Assembly (NCBI RefSeq): GCF_022809095.1
Contig: NZ_JALAZE010000001.1
Coordinates: forward strand, 682,001 to 746,000
Reading direction: 5' to 3'
DNA: 64,000 nt
Origin: Bacillus kexueae
GTDB taxonomy: Bacteria; Bacillota; Bacilli; Bacillales; Aeribacillaceae
Positions 26,505 through 35,180 of this stretch are shown in pieces. The notes under the pieces were generated by a model that made no database searches, was not told the DNA's origin, and saw only the letters and a program-made list of their open reading frames with translations. A program made the position numbers and the translations under genes. The number at the start of each line of letters is the position of its first letter. The stretch's first letter is position 1.

Positions 26505-28265
26505 ATGCTACGTGAAGCCGTTTACCACCGTTCACAACTTCCATACATATACATGTATCAAAACGACACCCTACATATTCGTTTGCGGACGAAAAAGAAC
26601 GATGTACAACACGTCCGTCTTTTTTATGGTGATCCCTTTTTATGGGAAGGTGCTCAATGGGTCCATGAGGAAAAGGAAATGAGCTACTCTGGAACAGACG
26701 AATCATTTGATTACTGGCTCATTGAGTTAAAAACTAGATGGAACCGACTTCGATACGGTTTTATAATACAAACTGAACAAGAGACCCTTTATTATACGGA
26801 AAAAGGTTTTTCTGATGAGAAGCCGTCAGACATTGGTCCCCTGTTCTGTTATCCGTATTTGCATTTCAACGAGGACCACTTACCACCAACCTGGGCAAAA
26901 AAAGCCGTTTGGTATCAAATCTTTCCAGACCGGTTTCACAACGGCTCAACCGAAAATGATCCAGAACCTCTAAGCCTGTGGGGAGAAGAACCGGATTTTC
27001 ACAGCTTCTTTGGCGGTGATTTAAAAGGAATCACGGCAAAAATACCGTATTTAGCGGAGTTAGGTATTTCAGGGATTTATTTAACACCCATTTTTCATTC
27101 AAACTCCAACCATAAGTACGACATTATCGATTACTTTCAGCTCGACCCACATTTCGGAACAAAAGAGGAGTTAAAGGAATTGGTCACTAAGTGTCATAAT
27201 CATGATATAAAAGTGATGCTTGATGCTGTGTTCAACCATTGCAGTATCAACTTCCCTCCGTTTCAAGACGTGCTGAAAAACGGAGAACACTCTCGCTATA
27301 AAGATTGGTTTTATATCCATCACTTTCCGATTCAAACTGAACCGAAGCCGAACTATGAAACGTTTAGTTACGAGAAAAATATGCCGAAAATGAACACATC
27401 AAACCATGAAGTTATATCGTATTTCATGGACGTCGTAACGTATTGGACGAAGGAGTTCGATATCGATGGTTGGCGATTAGATGTAGCCAATGAAGTGCCG
27501 CATGCATTTTGGCGCACCTTTCGCCAAACGGTTAAGGAGATAAAACAAGATGTCTTTATTGTAGGAGAAGTATGGCACGATGCCATTCGCTGGTTAGACG
27601 GGGAACAATTTGATACGGTGATGAATTACCCATTACTTGAAGCGATGCGCAGCTACTTTTTGTATGAGACGACTTCGACTTCCGCTTTCATCGCTGCGTT
27701 AGAACGAATTCGTCACGCCTATCCTCAAACAGCGGTCGATGTTTCGTTCAATCTCATTGGCAGTCATGATACCGACCGCGTTTGGACCGTTGCCAACCAT
27801 CGGGAAGAACTCATACGGCTTCTATTTGCATTTTTCCTAACATATCCGGGTGCGCCTTGCCTTTATTACGGGGATGAAATTCGGTTAACGGGTGGACCGG
27901 ATCCGAATTGTCGAAAATGTATGCCGTGGGAAATGCACAATGAAGACTTTTTCCAATTTGTGAAGCGGTTAATTCATCTTCGAAACAAGCTTTCTTTAAA
28001 TGATGGAACCCTTCGCTTTCATCGCATTCAAAACAATTCGGACGTCATCGTCATGACGAACACAAAAGATGAGAATCGACTGATTGCTCTTTTTAATAAA
28101 TCAGATCGAGAGCAGACTATCACCTTGCCTTTTCCTTTGCGCAATCGAACACTAGAGGACTTATGGACGAACGAAGAGTTTGCTGCAAATGCTGAAGAGC
28201 TTTCTGTCCTGCTTCCTCCCTATTCCTTTCAATTATTGTTGGAGGTTGGGGTAGTATTGAATTGA
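26505..28265 (+). CDS. Cyclomaltodextrinase / neopullulanase-type GH13 alpha-glycosidase
   Basis: 586 residues from ATG 26505 (AAAGGAGAG upstream; the earlier frame start at 26451 lacks one). An N-terminal CBM34-like beta domain (1-~125), which mediates dimerisation in this family, precedes the GH13 barrel. The catalytic triad is intact: Asp326 in DGWRLDVANE, Glu355 in VGEVWHD, Asp422 in GSHDTDR. The numbering is nearly that of Thermoactinomyces TVAII (325/354/421). There is no signal peptide, so it should hydrolyse cyclodextrins or imported maltodextrins in the cytoplasm. No dedicated ABC transporter is adjacent. Confidence 0.92.
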   Translation: MLREAVYHRSQLPYIYMYQNDTLHIRLRTKKNDVQHVRLFYGDPFLWEGAQWVHEEKEMSYSGTDESFDYWLIELKTRWNRLRYGFIIQTEQETLYYTEKGFSDEKPSDIGPLFCYPYLHFNEDHLPPTWAKKAVWYQIFPDRFHNGSTENDPEPLSLWGEEPDFHSFFGGDLKGITAKIPYLAELGISGIYLTPIFHSNSNHKYDIIDYFQLDPHFGTKEELKELVTKCHNHDIKVMLDAVFNHCSINFPPFQDVLKNGEHSRYKDWFYIHHFPIQTEPKPNYETFSYEKNMPKMNTSNHEVISYFMDVVTYWTKEFDIDGWRLDVANEVPHAFWRTFRQTVKEIKQDVFIVGEVWHDAIRWLDGEQFDTVMNYPLLEAMRSYFLYETTSTSAFIAALERIRHAYPQTAVDVSFNLIGSHDTDRVWTVANHREELIRLLFAFFLTYPGAPCLYYGDEIRLTGGPDPNCRKCMPWEMHNEDFFQFVKRLIHLRNKLSLNDGTLRFHRIQNNSDVIVMTNTKDENRLIALFNKSDREQTITLPFPLRNRTLEDLWTNEEFAANAEELSVLLPPYSFQLLLEVGVVLN

Positions 28266-28518
28266 ACCGTTGAGCACTTTTTTCGAGCTTTCAAAGATTT
28301 TAGTATCATGGAAATTCTAAGCAAAACTTCTGAAGAAATAATTATTAAAACATCGTATAGGGCATCACCGGTTTGGCTCGTCTATAAAAGGAACGACAAA
28401 CGAAGAAAGCGATATTGATATCGCTTCCTCACCGAGTCTTATTAGAAGAACACCCTCGGGAACTTTTTGTAATTTACAAAGGTCATGCTTACATACGAAC
28501 TCAACCAATCAAATTTAT
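28266..28518. other. Intergenic stretch without a convincing gene
   Basis: About 250 bp. It contains an inverted repeat GAAGCGATAT/ATATCGCTTC around 28407-28427 and short open stretches on the plus strand without ribosome sites (for example 28308-28418). These could be decayed coding sequence, but I recognise no family. Confidence 0.4.
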
Positions 28519-28548
28519 AAGCAAGCGGAACCACTTTCGCTTGCTTTT
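28519..28548. terminator. Hairpin terminator between convergent GH13 and MFS genes
   Basis: AAGCAAGCGGAA pairs with TTTCGCTTGCTT, then TTTTA. Placed between the two stop codons and usable from both sides. Confidence 0.7.
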
Positions 28549-28555
28549 ATACCTT

Positions 28556-29752
28556 TTAACAGATTTTTTTACGAAATGATAGAAAGGCATAAGCGGTCGA
28601 CGTCAAATAGAAGAAAAAGGCCATGTAGTAGACGAATACTACCCCCACCGAATCCGCAATCACCCCTGTGATGAAAACGGAAATGGCAAACGTTATGTAA
28701 TAAAGATTGTCCTTTGCGGCATATACTTTCGCAAGCTCCTTGCCTGTAGTTACCTTTTGGATGTATGTCTGCTGCGAAATATCCCTTAACTGGTAAAAAG
28801 GCCCCATTAAGATGACCAAAAGAAGTGCGAGCAAGGCAATGCGATTGATGGAATAAAAAAGGACGAGAATACTGACCATGAATGAACCAATAATGATGCC
28901 TTTGATTAAATGTTTTTGCACGTTACTTGCTAGGATTGTAATCACGATTCCTCCTAAAATCGTTCCCGCATAATAACTCGTGTTTATAAATCCCCACCAA
29001 TGCTCTCCTTCTTTTAAAACCTCTTCAACAAATAGCAAAGTAATTCCACCAATCCAAATTCCAGATGCAATTCCTTCTACGATATCCATCGTTGTAATGG
29101 TCCGCATATGATTCTTTTTACTAAATAGAATCAGCCAACCCGTCTTTATTACGTCCCATTTTGGCCTATTTGTTGCCCTTTTCATTTTTTCAGCCTTCAA
29201 CTGGATTGCCGAAAAAAAGGAGGTGACTAAAAGAATGAAACTAAAGAGCAGCACGAAATGGACCCCGTATTTTCCAATTACGATTGGGCCTATTGCCCAA
29301 CCAACTAAACTGAATGTTTGATTTGTTGTACTGATTAAACTATTGGCTCGTCCTAATTTTGATTCTTCCACAAGCTCAGGAACGAGCGAAAGCCGCGACG
29401 GCGATATAAATCCGTCCATAAATCCTACAATACCGATAACGATGTACATAATCGAAAATACAATTACAGAACCTTTCTGTATGGACAATAACCCCATTGT
29501 GGCGGGTATGCTTAGCAGTTGAAAAAGCGTTGAGACGATTAAAATCGCTTTTAAGGTAGCTTTTTCTGTTACAAGAGGATATACAAACGAACTGATCAAT
29601 TTCCCCACGACAAATGCGAGCATCACTACTGAAGATAGTGTGGCAGAATGCGTAATAGAAAAGACAGTTAAAGTAACTGCCATCGTGTACAAAGATATCG
29701 ATAACCTCCCAGCTGAGATTGTCAGCCAAAGGGAATAAAATCCATTGTTCAT
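28556..29752 (-). CDS. Major facilitator superfamily transporter
   Basis: 398 residues from ATG 29752. The upstream in-frame codons overlap a likely promoter (TATAAT on the minus strand near 29802), so the shorter start with GAGGGA is preferred. Twelve hydrophobic segments are visible, in the layout of the MFS_1/MFS_3 exporter group. The central loop after helix 6 is basic (KAEKMKRATNRPK). It resembles drug or macrolide-type efflux proteins of Firmicutes, but no substrate motif is diagnostic. It stands alone. Repeat copy 5 lies just upstream of the promoter. Confidence 0.85.
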   Translation of the reverse strand: MNNGFYSLWLTISAGRLSISLYTMAVTLTVFSITHSATLSSVVMLAFVVGKLISSFVYPLVTEKATLKAILIVSTLFQLLSIPATMGLLSIQKGSVIVFSIMYIVIGIVGFMDGFISPSRLSLVPELVEESKLGRANSLISTTNQTFSLVGWAIGPIVIGKYGVHFVLLFSFILLVTSFFSAIQLKAEKMKRATNRPKWDVIKTGWLILFSKKNHMRTITTMDIVEGIASGIWIGGITLLFVEEVLKEGEHWWGFINTSYYAGTILGGIVITILASNVQKHLIKGIIIGSFMVSILVLFYSINRIALLALLLVILMGPFYQLRDISQQTYIQKVTTGKELAKVYAAKDNLYYITFAISVFITGVIADSVGVVFVYYMAFFFYLTSTAYAFLSFRKKIC

Positions 29753-29812
29753 TTTTACAGCACCGTTCCCTCTATAAAAAAACTTTTCTATCATTATACT
29801 AAATTGTATATT

Positions 29813-29986
29813 AGAAAAGCGCAAAGCGCCCGCCTATCGGCGAAGGGCGCTGGAGGACCTGCGAGGAGGCTTCCGTCGCCACAGCAGGGCCGAAGCGGCC
29901 CGAGCTGATGGCGCTTGGAGCTAGACACCAAAAAAACTGTAAAGAGAATACTTCAACACTTTATTGAACTTAAACTTTCTGTAACA
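29813..29986 (+). repeat. Terminator-associated dispersed repeat, copy 5
   Basis: The most complete copy, about 174 bp. The left hairpin GCGCCCGCCTATCGGCGAAG-GGCGC is perfect (GCGCCC/GGGCGC with an inner GCC/GGC stem). The right end ACTTTCTGTAACA abuts the A-run of the asnO terminator, 41 bp from its stop. Confidence 0.92.
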
Positions 29987-29988
29987 AA

Positions 29989-30022
29989 AAAGGAAAAAGG
30001 GCACCTTAAACTGGCACCCTCC
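29989..30022 (-). terminator. Terminator of asnO
   Basis: On the minus strand GGGTGCC pairs with GGTGCCC (two G-T pairs), followed by TTTTTCC and further T residues. Just after the asnO stop codon. Confidence 0.7.
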
Positions 30023-30026
30023 TCTA

Positions 30027-31871
30027 TTACTCTAAATCAATTCGATACGATTCAAACCAAACATGTACTTGAGCTAAAAAGGCGAGTAGCTGTGGGCCTG
30101 TCATTAATTGCCCAAACCACGGCTTTTGAAAGGCTTTCCCCTCTGTCTCCATTAATTTCATTAACGCTTGTCGATCGAATAATTCATGTAAGACGGAATC
30201 TTTCTTCGCTAGGATGGATTCAAGCCATTGAAGGACATATTTCGTATAAATGGGATGATGAGTTTTAGGATAAGGGCTTTTCTTTCGATAAAGAACTTCA
30301 TCTGGCAAAAGACCTTCAAGTGCTTTTCGTAAAATTCCTTTTTCACGATTCCCATGCATTTTCATTTCCCACGGGATATTCCATACATATTCGACTAGTC
30401 GATGGTCCGCGAACGGTACGCGCACTTCTAAGCTTGCCCCCATGCTCATTCGATCTTTTCGGTCGAGCAAGGTCGTCATAAACCAAATCATGTTCATATA
30501 GAAAAGCTGTCTCCGTGCTGTTTCGGCTTCCGATTCCCCATCTAATAAAGGCGTTTCAGCTAACGTCTCTTTCAATTTTTCCATCCCATATTCTTTTAAA
30601 GGAAGCTTTTTTCGCCATTGCTCTGAAAACAGTTTTATCCTTTCATCCGTCGATCGCATCCACGGAAAGCCGTCTCGAGCTAAATCTTCTTGACGGTGAA
30701 ACCAAGGGTAGCCCCCAAATATTTCATCGGCACATTCCCCTGATAAACTAACGACAAAATCTTTTTTTATTTCACGACAAAACCAGAGAAGGGACGAATC
30801 AACGTCCGCCATACCTGGTAAATCCCGCACGTGTACGGCTTCTTCTAAATGATCGACTAACGTTTTTTGTGTAATCACACGATTGTGATGAACCGTATGA
30901 AACGTTTCGCTCATTTTCTGGATGAAGGTGCCGTCTGAATTCGGCTGGAACTCATTCGCTTTAAAATGTTCAGCATTCCCTTCATAATCGATTGAATACG
31001 TGTGTAGCCTTCCTTTTCCTTCCCGTTTAAACGCATTTGCTGCAATCGCTGTAATAGCACTTGAGTCCACACCACCTGATAGAAACGTACATAACGGTAC
31101 GTCGGACACAAGCTGTCTTGTCACTGCATCGGTAAGTAAAAAGCGAACCTTTTCTACTGTTTCATCGAACGAATCAGCATGCTTTTTGCTTTCGACATTC
31201 CAATAACGCCAAATTTTTAGCCCTTCTTGATTAAAAAGCATGGCATGTGCGGGACGAAGCTCTTTTACGCCTTTAAATACTCCCGACCCTGGCGTTCTGG
31301 AAGGTCCCACTCCAAACACATCCATTAAACCAGCGTGACCAATGATCGTTTTCATATCGGGATGGGCAAGAATCGCTTTAATTTCAGAACCAAATAATAA
31401 CGAAGGTCCTTCATTGGCGTAGAATAACGGCTTTACACCGAGACGATCTCTTGCGATGAATACACTTTTTTCCGTTTCGTCCCAAATAGCAAAAGCGAAG
31501 ATGCCATTTAAATAATCGACACATTGTGCTTTCCACTCGATATAGGCAGTCAGTAACACTTCCGTATCCGAATGCCCAGAAAAGGAATATCCCCTTTTCG
31601 TTAGTTCTGCTCGAATGTCTTCTGTGTTGTAAAGCTCACCATTGTAACAAATCGTATAAGAAGCCGTCCCTTTCACCCGCTCCATCGGCTGCTTGCCACC
31701 TTCTGGGTCTACGACGACAAGCCGCTTATGTCCGAAGATGACATGTTCCTTCATCCAAACATTCGTATCATCCGGTCCCCGCTTCGTTAACGTCTCGGTC
31801 ATTTTTGATACGGAATCTTTTCGATTTGTTAATGGGTCTTTCATATGAACCCATCCAGCAATACCGCACAT
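30027..31871 (-). CDS. asnO: Asparagine synthetase, AsnO type (glutamine-hydrolysing)
   Basis: 614 residues, the same length as B. subtilis AsnO (YisO), which is linked to sporulation. The N-terminal glutaminase domain starts with the catalytic Cys2 (MCGIAGW) and has the LTKRGPDD and YNGELYN motifs. The C-terminal synthetase domain has the PP-motif SGGVDSSA for ATP and SGECADEIFGGYPW. It makes asparagine from aspartate, glutamine and ATP. Gene order asnO-yisN-yisL-yisK agrees with B. subtilis. The ATG at 31871 has GAGAGGGAG upstream. Repeat copies flank it on both sides. Confidence 0.92.
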   Translation of the reverse strand: MCGIAGWVHMKDPLTNRKDSVSKMTETLTKRGPDDTNVWMKEHVIFGHKRLVVVDPEGGKQPMERVKGTASYTICYNGELYNTEDIRAELTKRGYSFSGHSDTEVLLTAYIEWKAQCVDYLNGIFAFAIWDETEKSVFIARDRLGVKPLFYANEGPSLLFGSEIKAILAHPDMKTIIGHAGLMDVFGVGPSRTPGSGVFKGVKELRPAHAMLFNQEGLKIWRYWNVESKKHADSFDETVEKVRFLLTDAVTRQLVSDVPLCTFLSGGVDSSAITAIAANAFKREGKGRLHTYSIDYEGNAEHFKANEFQPNSDGTFIQKMSETFHTVHHNRVITQKTLVDHLEEAVHVRDLPGMADVDSSLLWFCREIKKDFVVSLSGECADEIFGGYPWFHRQEDLARDGFPWMRSTDERIKLFSEQWRKKLPLKEYGMEKLKETLAETPLLDGESEAETARRQLFYMNMIWFMTTLLDRKDRMSMGASLEVRVPFADHRLVEYVWNIPWEMKMHGNREKGILRKALEGLLPDEVLYRKKSPYPKTHHPIYTKYVLQWLESILAKKDSVLHELFDRQALMKLMETEGKAFQKPWFGQLMTGPQLLAFLAQVHVWFESYRIDLE

Positions 31872-32073
31872 CCCGATTCATCTCCCTCTCTTTTATCAGT
31901 CTCTATGGCAACGAAAGAAAGCGGCTTATCCAAACGGAAAGACCACTTTCATCAATTACTCACCTTCTAAATTCATGTTGCTATTGTATGCATCACATAT
32001 TGCCAACTTGAGTTGTCTACTATGAATAAATTTGCTCACTTTTGTCCAAAACGATAAAAAGTTCTGTTTCATA

Positions 32074-32213
32074 AGAAAAGAGCAAAGCGCAAGTCCTTAG
32101 GAGAAGGGCGCTGGAGGACCTCTGACCCGAGCTGATGGCGCTTTTTGCTAGACACCAAAAAAACTATAAAGAGAATACTTTAACACTTTATTGAACGTAA
32201 ACTTTCAGTGACA
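32074..32213 (+). repeat. Terminator-associated dispersed repeat, copy 6 (internal deletion)
   Basis: About 140 bp. It lacks the central CGCCACAGCAGGGCCGAAGC block but keeps both ends (AGAAAAG left, GTAAACTTTCAGTGACA right). It is the one complete-ended copy not placed at the 3' end of a leftward gene; it lies between divergent asnO and yisN. Confidence 0.88.
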
Positions 32214-32247
32214 ACAAAAAAGACAACGCTTACATTTTTGCTCCTAA

Positions 32248-32393
32248 ATAAGACTGTTTTCGTGTAGATTGTTGCTTTTTCAATTTTTTTAACATGCATT
32301 CTTACCATTACGCTACGGAAACTAAAACGATTCTGAACAATGTATTTTATACACATTAAAAACAACAATCTTTTGAAAAACAGCCTTTAGAAA
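32248..32393. mobile_element. MITE-like inverted-repeat element (~146 bp)
   Basis: The left end AAGACTGTTTTCGTGTAGAT-TGTTGCTTTTT is matched in reverse complement by the right end (minus strand AAGGCTGTTTTTCAAAAGAT-TGTTGTTTTT), giving about 30-bp inverted ends with a few mismatches. There is no gene inside. A half copy occurs at 15069-15120. Transposon origin is inferred from structure only. Confidence 0.55.
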
Positions 32394-32449
32394 AGAACTT
32401 TTAGTAAAGGTCTTAAAAGTATAAATTGATATAGGCAGGTGACATCTTC

Positions 32450-33001
32450 ATGATTTCGGAAGAAAAAAATCAACTACTTCGTGAACAAAAACGTGCATAC
32501 ATCGTCGCTACCTTCCATCACCACGAGTCCGATTGCTTTTTTTCCTATGAAGAGGAAGAATACATAGATAGCGAAGACATCTCAATTCAGTCCATCGACA
32601 TAATGATAAATGGCAAATGGCGAAATGGAAAATGGTTAGGAAACCGATTTGTCGAAATTCAAGGAAAAGAATACGAATTACAAGAAGGCGAAATCGTACG
32701 CATTAAAAAAGGGCTAACCTTTTGCTTTCAACAGGCGATTGAAGAGTTGCTTGACTCAAGCTTCGTCTTATTTATTAACCACTTAAATGATCTATCGTTT
32801 TCCATTTACGACTTCATATATGGCTACAACCAACGTCTATTCGACCAAACGGGCGCATCCGTTTATGTGTTTGATAACGATGAAAAAATTTGTACCGTCC
32901 AACACTTTTTCGAACGAGAAAACGATTATAAAGATCGATTTGAATTCACCTTAAGCACTGGTGAGCGAAGCATGATTACAAGCTTCCAATTCGAAGAATA
33001 G
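32450..33001 (+). CDS. yisN: DUF2777-like protein (YisN position)
   Basis: A 183-residue soluble, acidic protein. It resembles DUF2777 by memory of the central SIYDFIYGYNQRLFD and the C-terminal DRFEFTLSTGERSMITSF. It occupies the yisN locus between asnO and yisL, as in B. subtilis. An ATG at 32450 with AGGTGACATC upstream is acceptable. Function unknown. Confidence 0.7.
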   Translation: MISEEKNQLLREQKRAYIVATFHHHESDCFFSYEEEEYIDSEDISIQSIDIMINGKWRNGKWLGNRFVEIQGKEYELQEGEIVRIKKGLTFCFQQAIEELLDSSFVLFINHLNDLSFSIYDFIYGYNQRLFDQTGASVYVFDNDEKICTVQHFFERENDYKDRFEFTLSTGERSMITSFQFEE

Positions 33002-33037
33002 ATTGAGGGACGGAGGTTCGCTAGAAAATGCGAACCT

Positions 33038-33466
33038 CTATACTTCGTCTTGCATCTTCTTTCTTAAATAAAACATATAAGATGCAGGGATCAGAAAACA
33101 ACCAAAAATTACTGATCCGATAATCAAACCATCTACAATGGTATAACCAGGAGTGAGAGTTACAAGTGTCCCCAATAAAATAGCGATACTTAGTACAACG
33201 AGTATTGAAATATACAAACTCTTTTTAGCTATATATTTTGTGTTCTCACTCGCCACACTAATTTTCATTGATAAAAGTGCATGAATGACCGCTGTTAACA
33301 TAAAGACGAGCCATAGAGGATTTCCCCTCATGCCCTCTAACCCTTTCGTAACGAAGTCATACCCTAGAATACCGATTATTCCAAGTGTTTGTAATATATA
33401 AGTGATGCGGATGTTTTTTAGATTTTGTAACTGCAAACGCTCATCCGTTATTTTTTTCATAATCAT
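33038..33466 (-). CDS. Four-helix membrane protein partnered with an XRE regulator
   Basis: 142 residues with four hydrophobic helices (about 25-42, 50-66, 83-105 and 112-133). It starts at an ATG that overlaps the stop of the upstream HTH gene (AATGA), so the two are translationally coupled. Such regulator-membrane pairs are frequent in Firmicutes; in most cases the role is unknown. No catalytic motif is seen. An in-frame ATG two codons later is an equally plausible start. Confidence 0.75.
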   Translation of the reverse strand: MIMKKITDERLQLQNLKNIRITYILQTLGIIGILGYDFVTKGLEGMRGNPLWLVFMLTAVIHALLSMKISVASENTKYIAKKSLYISILVVLSIAILLGTLVTLTPGYTIVDGLIIGSVIFGCFLIPASYMFYLRKKMQDEV

Positions 33467-33669
33467 TCACTCTCCTTCTCCACCCAAAACACTTCATCTA
33501 ACGTTTTGTTAACAGCATAGCAAATTTCTAAACATAACTTTAACGTCGGGTTGTACGTCCCCTTCTCAATCAAGCTGATCGTTTGCCGTGTAACACCTAC
33601 TTGATCCGCTAACTGTTGTTGGGTTAAATTCATTTGAATACGGGCAACTTTAACTTTATTTACCAACAA
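33463..33669 (-). CDS. XRE-family helix-turn-helix regulator
   Basis: 68 residues, a single HTH_3 domain. The recognition region QQQLADQVGVTRQTISLIEK is typical of Cro/CI-type repressors with the YgzD/YozG-like C-terminus (NKTLDEVFWVEKE). TTG 33669 is preferred because AGAAGGAG lies 7 bp before it; the more distal TTG at 33675 nearly touches that site. A 20-bp palindrome overlaps its own promoter, so self-repression is likely. First gene of a pair with the membrane protein. Confidence 0.85.
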   Translation of the reverse strand: MLVNKVKVARIQMNLTQQQLADQVGVTRQTISLIEKGTYNPTLKLCLEICYAVNKTLDEVFWVEKESE

Positions 33670-33692
33670 TTCCAACTCCTTCTACAAGTCGA

Positions 33693-33712
33693 TTGTAACA
33701 TATATATTACAA
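33693..33712. promoter_or_regulatory. Near-perfect palindrome in the XRE gene promoter (candidate operator)
   Basis: TTGTAACATATATATTACAA is self-complementary at 9 of 10 position pairs. It lies in the promoter of the leftward XRE gene, overlapping the -10 TACAAT (33694-33699 on the minus strand) and the spacer to a -35 TTGCAT (16 bp). A TACATG/CATGTA inverted repeat follows at about 33724-33741. Confidence 0.55.
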
Positions 33713-33797
33713 AATGCAACATATACATGACATACCATGTACAAAGAAAAAGGAAACCAACAGTCAAGTGGTTTCCCTTTTCTCATGATTTTATTTT

Positions 33798-34139
33798 TTA
33801 CACAGATAGCGGTAGACGGAATCCTAGTAAAATAACTAATACTAAAACAATCCAAAAACCGATAACAATGCCTTTTGATAACGTTCCTTTTCGCTTTCGA
33901 ATTAACATCATTTCCATTAATCCAATTAATACGATAGCTAATACAATTTTCCCAATGTATTCACCGACAAATTTCTCCATTTGGAATACATTAAAACGGA
34001 AAATAAGTTCAGCACCTGTCGCAATTACAACTAAGTAAAAGAAGCGCACAGCCATATGTATTCCTTTTGAATTTTTTGCATAGGCGATGAAGAACAAAAT
34101 TAATAAAATCACCCAAGACGTAATGTGCATATGGGTCAT
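33798..34139 (-). CDS. yisL: YisL/UPF0344 (DUF1516) membrane protein
   Basis: 113 residues with four hydrophobic helices, recognised as YisL by the start MTHMHITSWVILLILFF and the end GFWIVLVLVILLGFRLP, which are typical of UPF0344. Function unknown. AAGGAGGAAATGCAAC precedes the ATG. It sits between yisN and yisK, the B. subtilis order. Confidence 0.88.
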   Translation of the reverse strand: MTHMHITSWVILLILFFIAYAKNSKGIHMAVRFFYLVVIATGAELIFRFNVFQMEKFVGEYIGKIVLAIVLIGLMEMMLIRKRKGTLSKGIVIGFWIVLVLVILLGFRLPLSV

Positions 34140-34274
34140 GTTGCATTTCCTCCTTGTTCACTACTTCAAAACTAATCTTAACAAAACTTTTTCTAAAAAC
34201 ATAGCGAAACAGCGCTTTCTATTCAAGGGATCACGAAAGTTTCATAAATTCGACATAAGTCTGCGGTTTCCCTT

Positions 34275-35180
34275 CTATAGCCTCACTTTATTAGATAAGG
34301 TGCCGATTCCCTCAATGGTTACGTCAATCACGTCACCTGGCTTTAAAAATCGAGGTGGATTGAAGCCTTTTCCTACGCCGGCTGGTGTTCCCGTTGCGAT
34401 GATGTCCCCCGGTTCAAGGGTTGTTCCTTTCGAAATGACAGAGATGATTTCTGGAATCGAGAATATCATGTCTTCGGTGTTCGCCTTTTGACGCACTTCT
34501 CCATTAACCTTCGTTTCAATTGTCAGCTGGTGAGGTCGTGGCAAAGCCGATTTATGGACGACAATTGGCCCCATTGGACATGACGTATCTAAACTCTTTC
34601 CAAGCAAAAATTGTTTGTGCTTCTTTTGTAAGTCACGAGCGGTAATATCGTTCACGATGGTATAGCCAAAAACGTAGTCCATCGCTTCATTCGGTAGTAT
34701 TCGTTTCCCTTCTTTTCCAATGATGACGGCAAGCTCCCCTTCGTAATCCAATTCGTTTGTTAAATCTAAATGTGGGTCAATTTCATCTTGATGTGCAATC
34801 ACAGTAGTCGGCGTTTTCGAAAAAAGCATTACATCCGTCGGGATATCATTCTCGGACCCCATTTCAATCGCATGTTCACGATAATTTTTCCCCACACAAA
34901 ATATATTTTTCATCGGTCGAGGGATCGGTGCAAGAAGTTGAATATCTTCGTAAGAATAAACATAGGATTCTCGTTCCGATTCTTTTTTCACCAGTTCTGC
35001 TAACGTTTCAATATGTTGAACAAATTTGTCACCTAACGCTAAACATTCTAACAAAGATACAGGTGTGAATTCCTCTTCATATAATTTTTTCTCCGCCTTT
35101 TGTATATCAATTACAAGCCCCTCTTCAAATAAAAGTCCTAAAAAAGTTCGGCCGTGTAGTTGTGCTGTAACAAATTTCAT
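34275..35180 (-). CDS. yisK: Fumarylacetoacetate-hydrolase-family protein YisK
   Basis: 301 residues. The FAH-type C-terminal fold (about 95-300) shows KNYREHAIEMG, the metal ligands in DYEGELAVIIGKEG, and GYTIVNDITARDLQ. B. subtilis YisK has oxaloacetate decarboxylase activity and also interacts with the cell-shape protein Mbl. The same roles are inferred, not shown. Its ATG overlaps the stop of the TatD-like gene by four bases (ATGA), so the two form an operon. Confidence 0.9.
   Translation of the reverse strand: MKFVTAQLHGRTFLGLLFEEGLVIDIQKAEKKLYEEEFTPVSLLECLALGDKFVQHIETLAELVKKESERESYVYSYEDIQLLAPIPRPMKNIFCVGKNYREHAIEMGSENDIPTDVMLFSKTPTTVIAHQDEIDPHLDLTNELDYEGELAVIIGKEGKRILPNEAMDYVFGYTIVNDITARDLQKKHKQFLLGKSLDTSCPMGPIVVHKSALPRPHQLTIETKVNGEVRQKANTEDMIFSIPEIISVISKGTTLEPGDIIATGTPAGVGKGFNPPRFLKPGDVIDVTIEGIGTLSNKVRL

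Noticed and set aside
28308-28418. A 36-codon frame downstream of the cyclomaltodextrinase gene
   Set aside because: No ribosome site and no recognisable family; kept only as a note on the gap.
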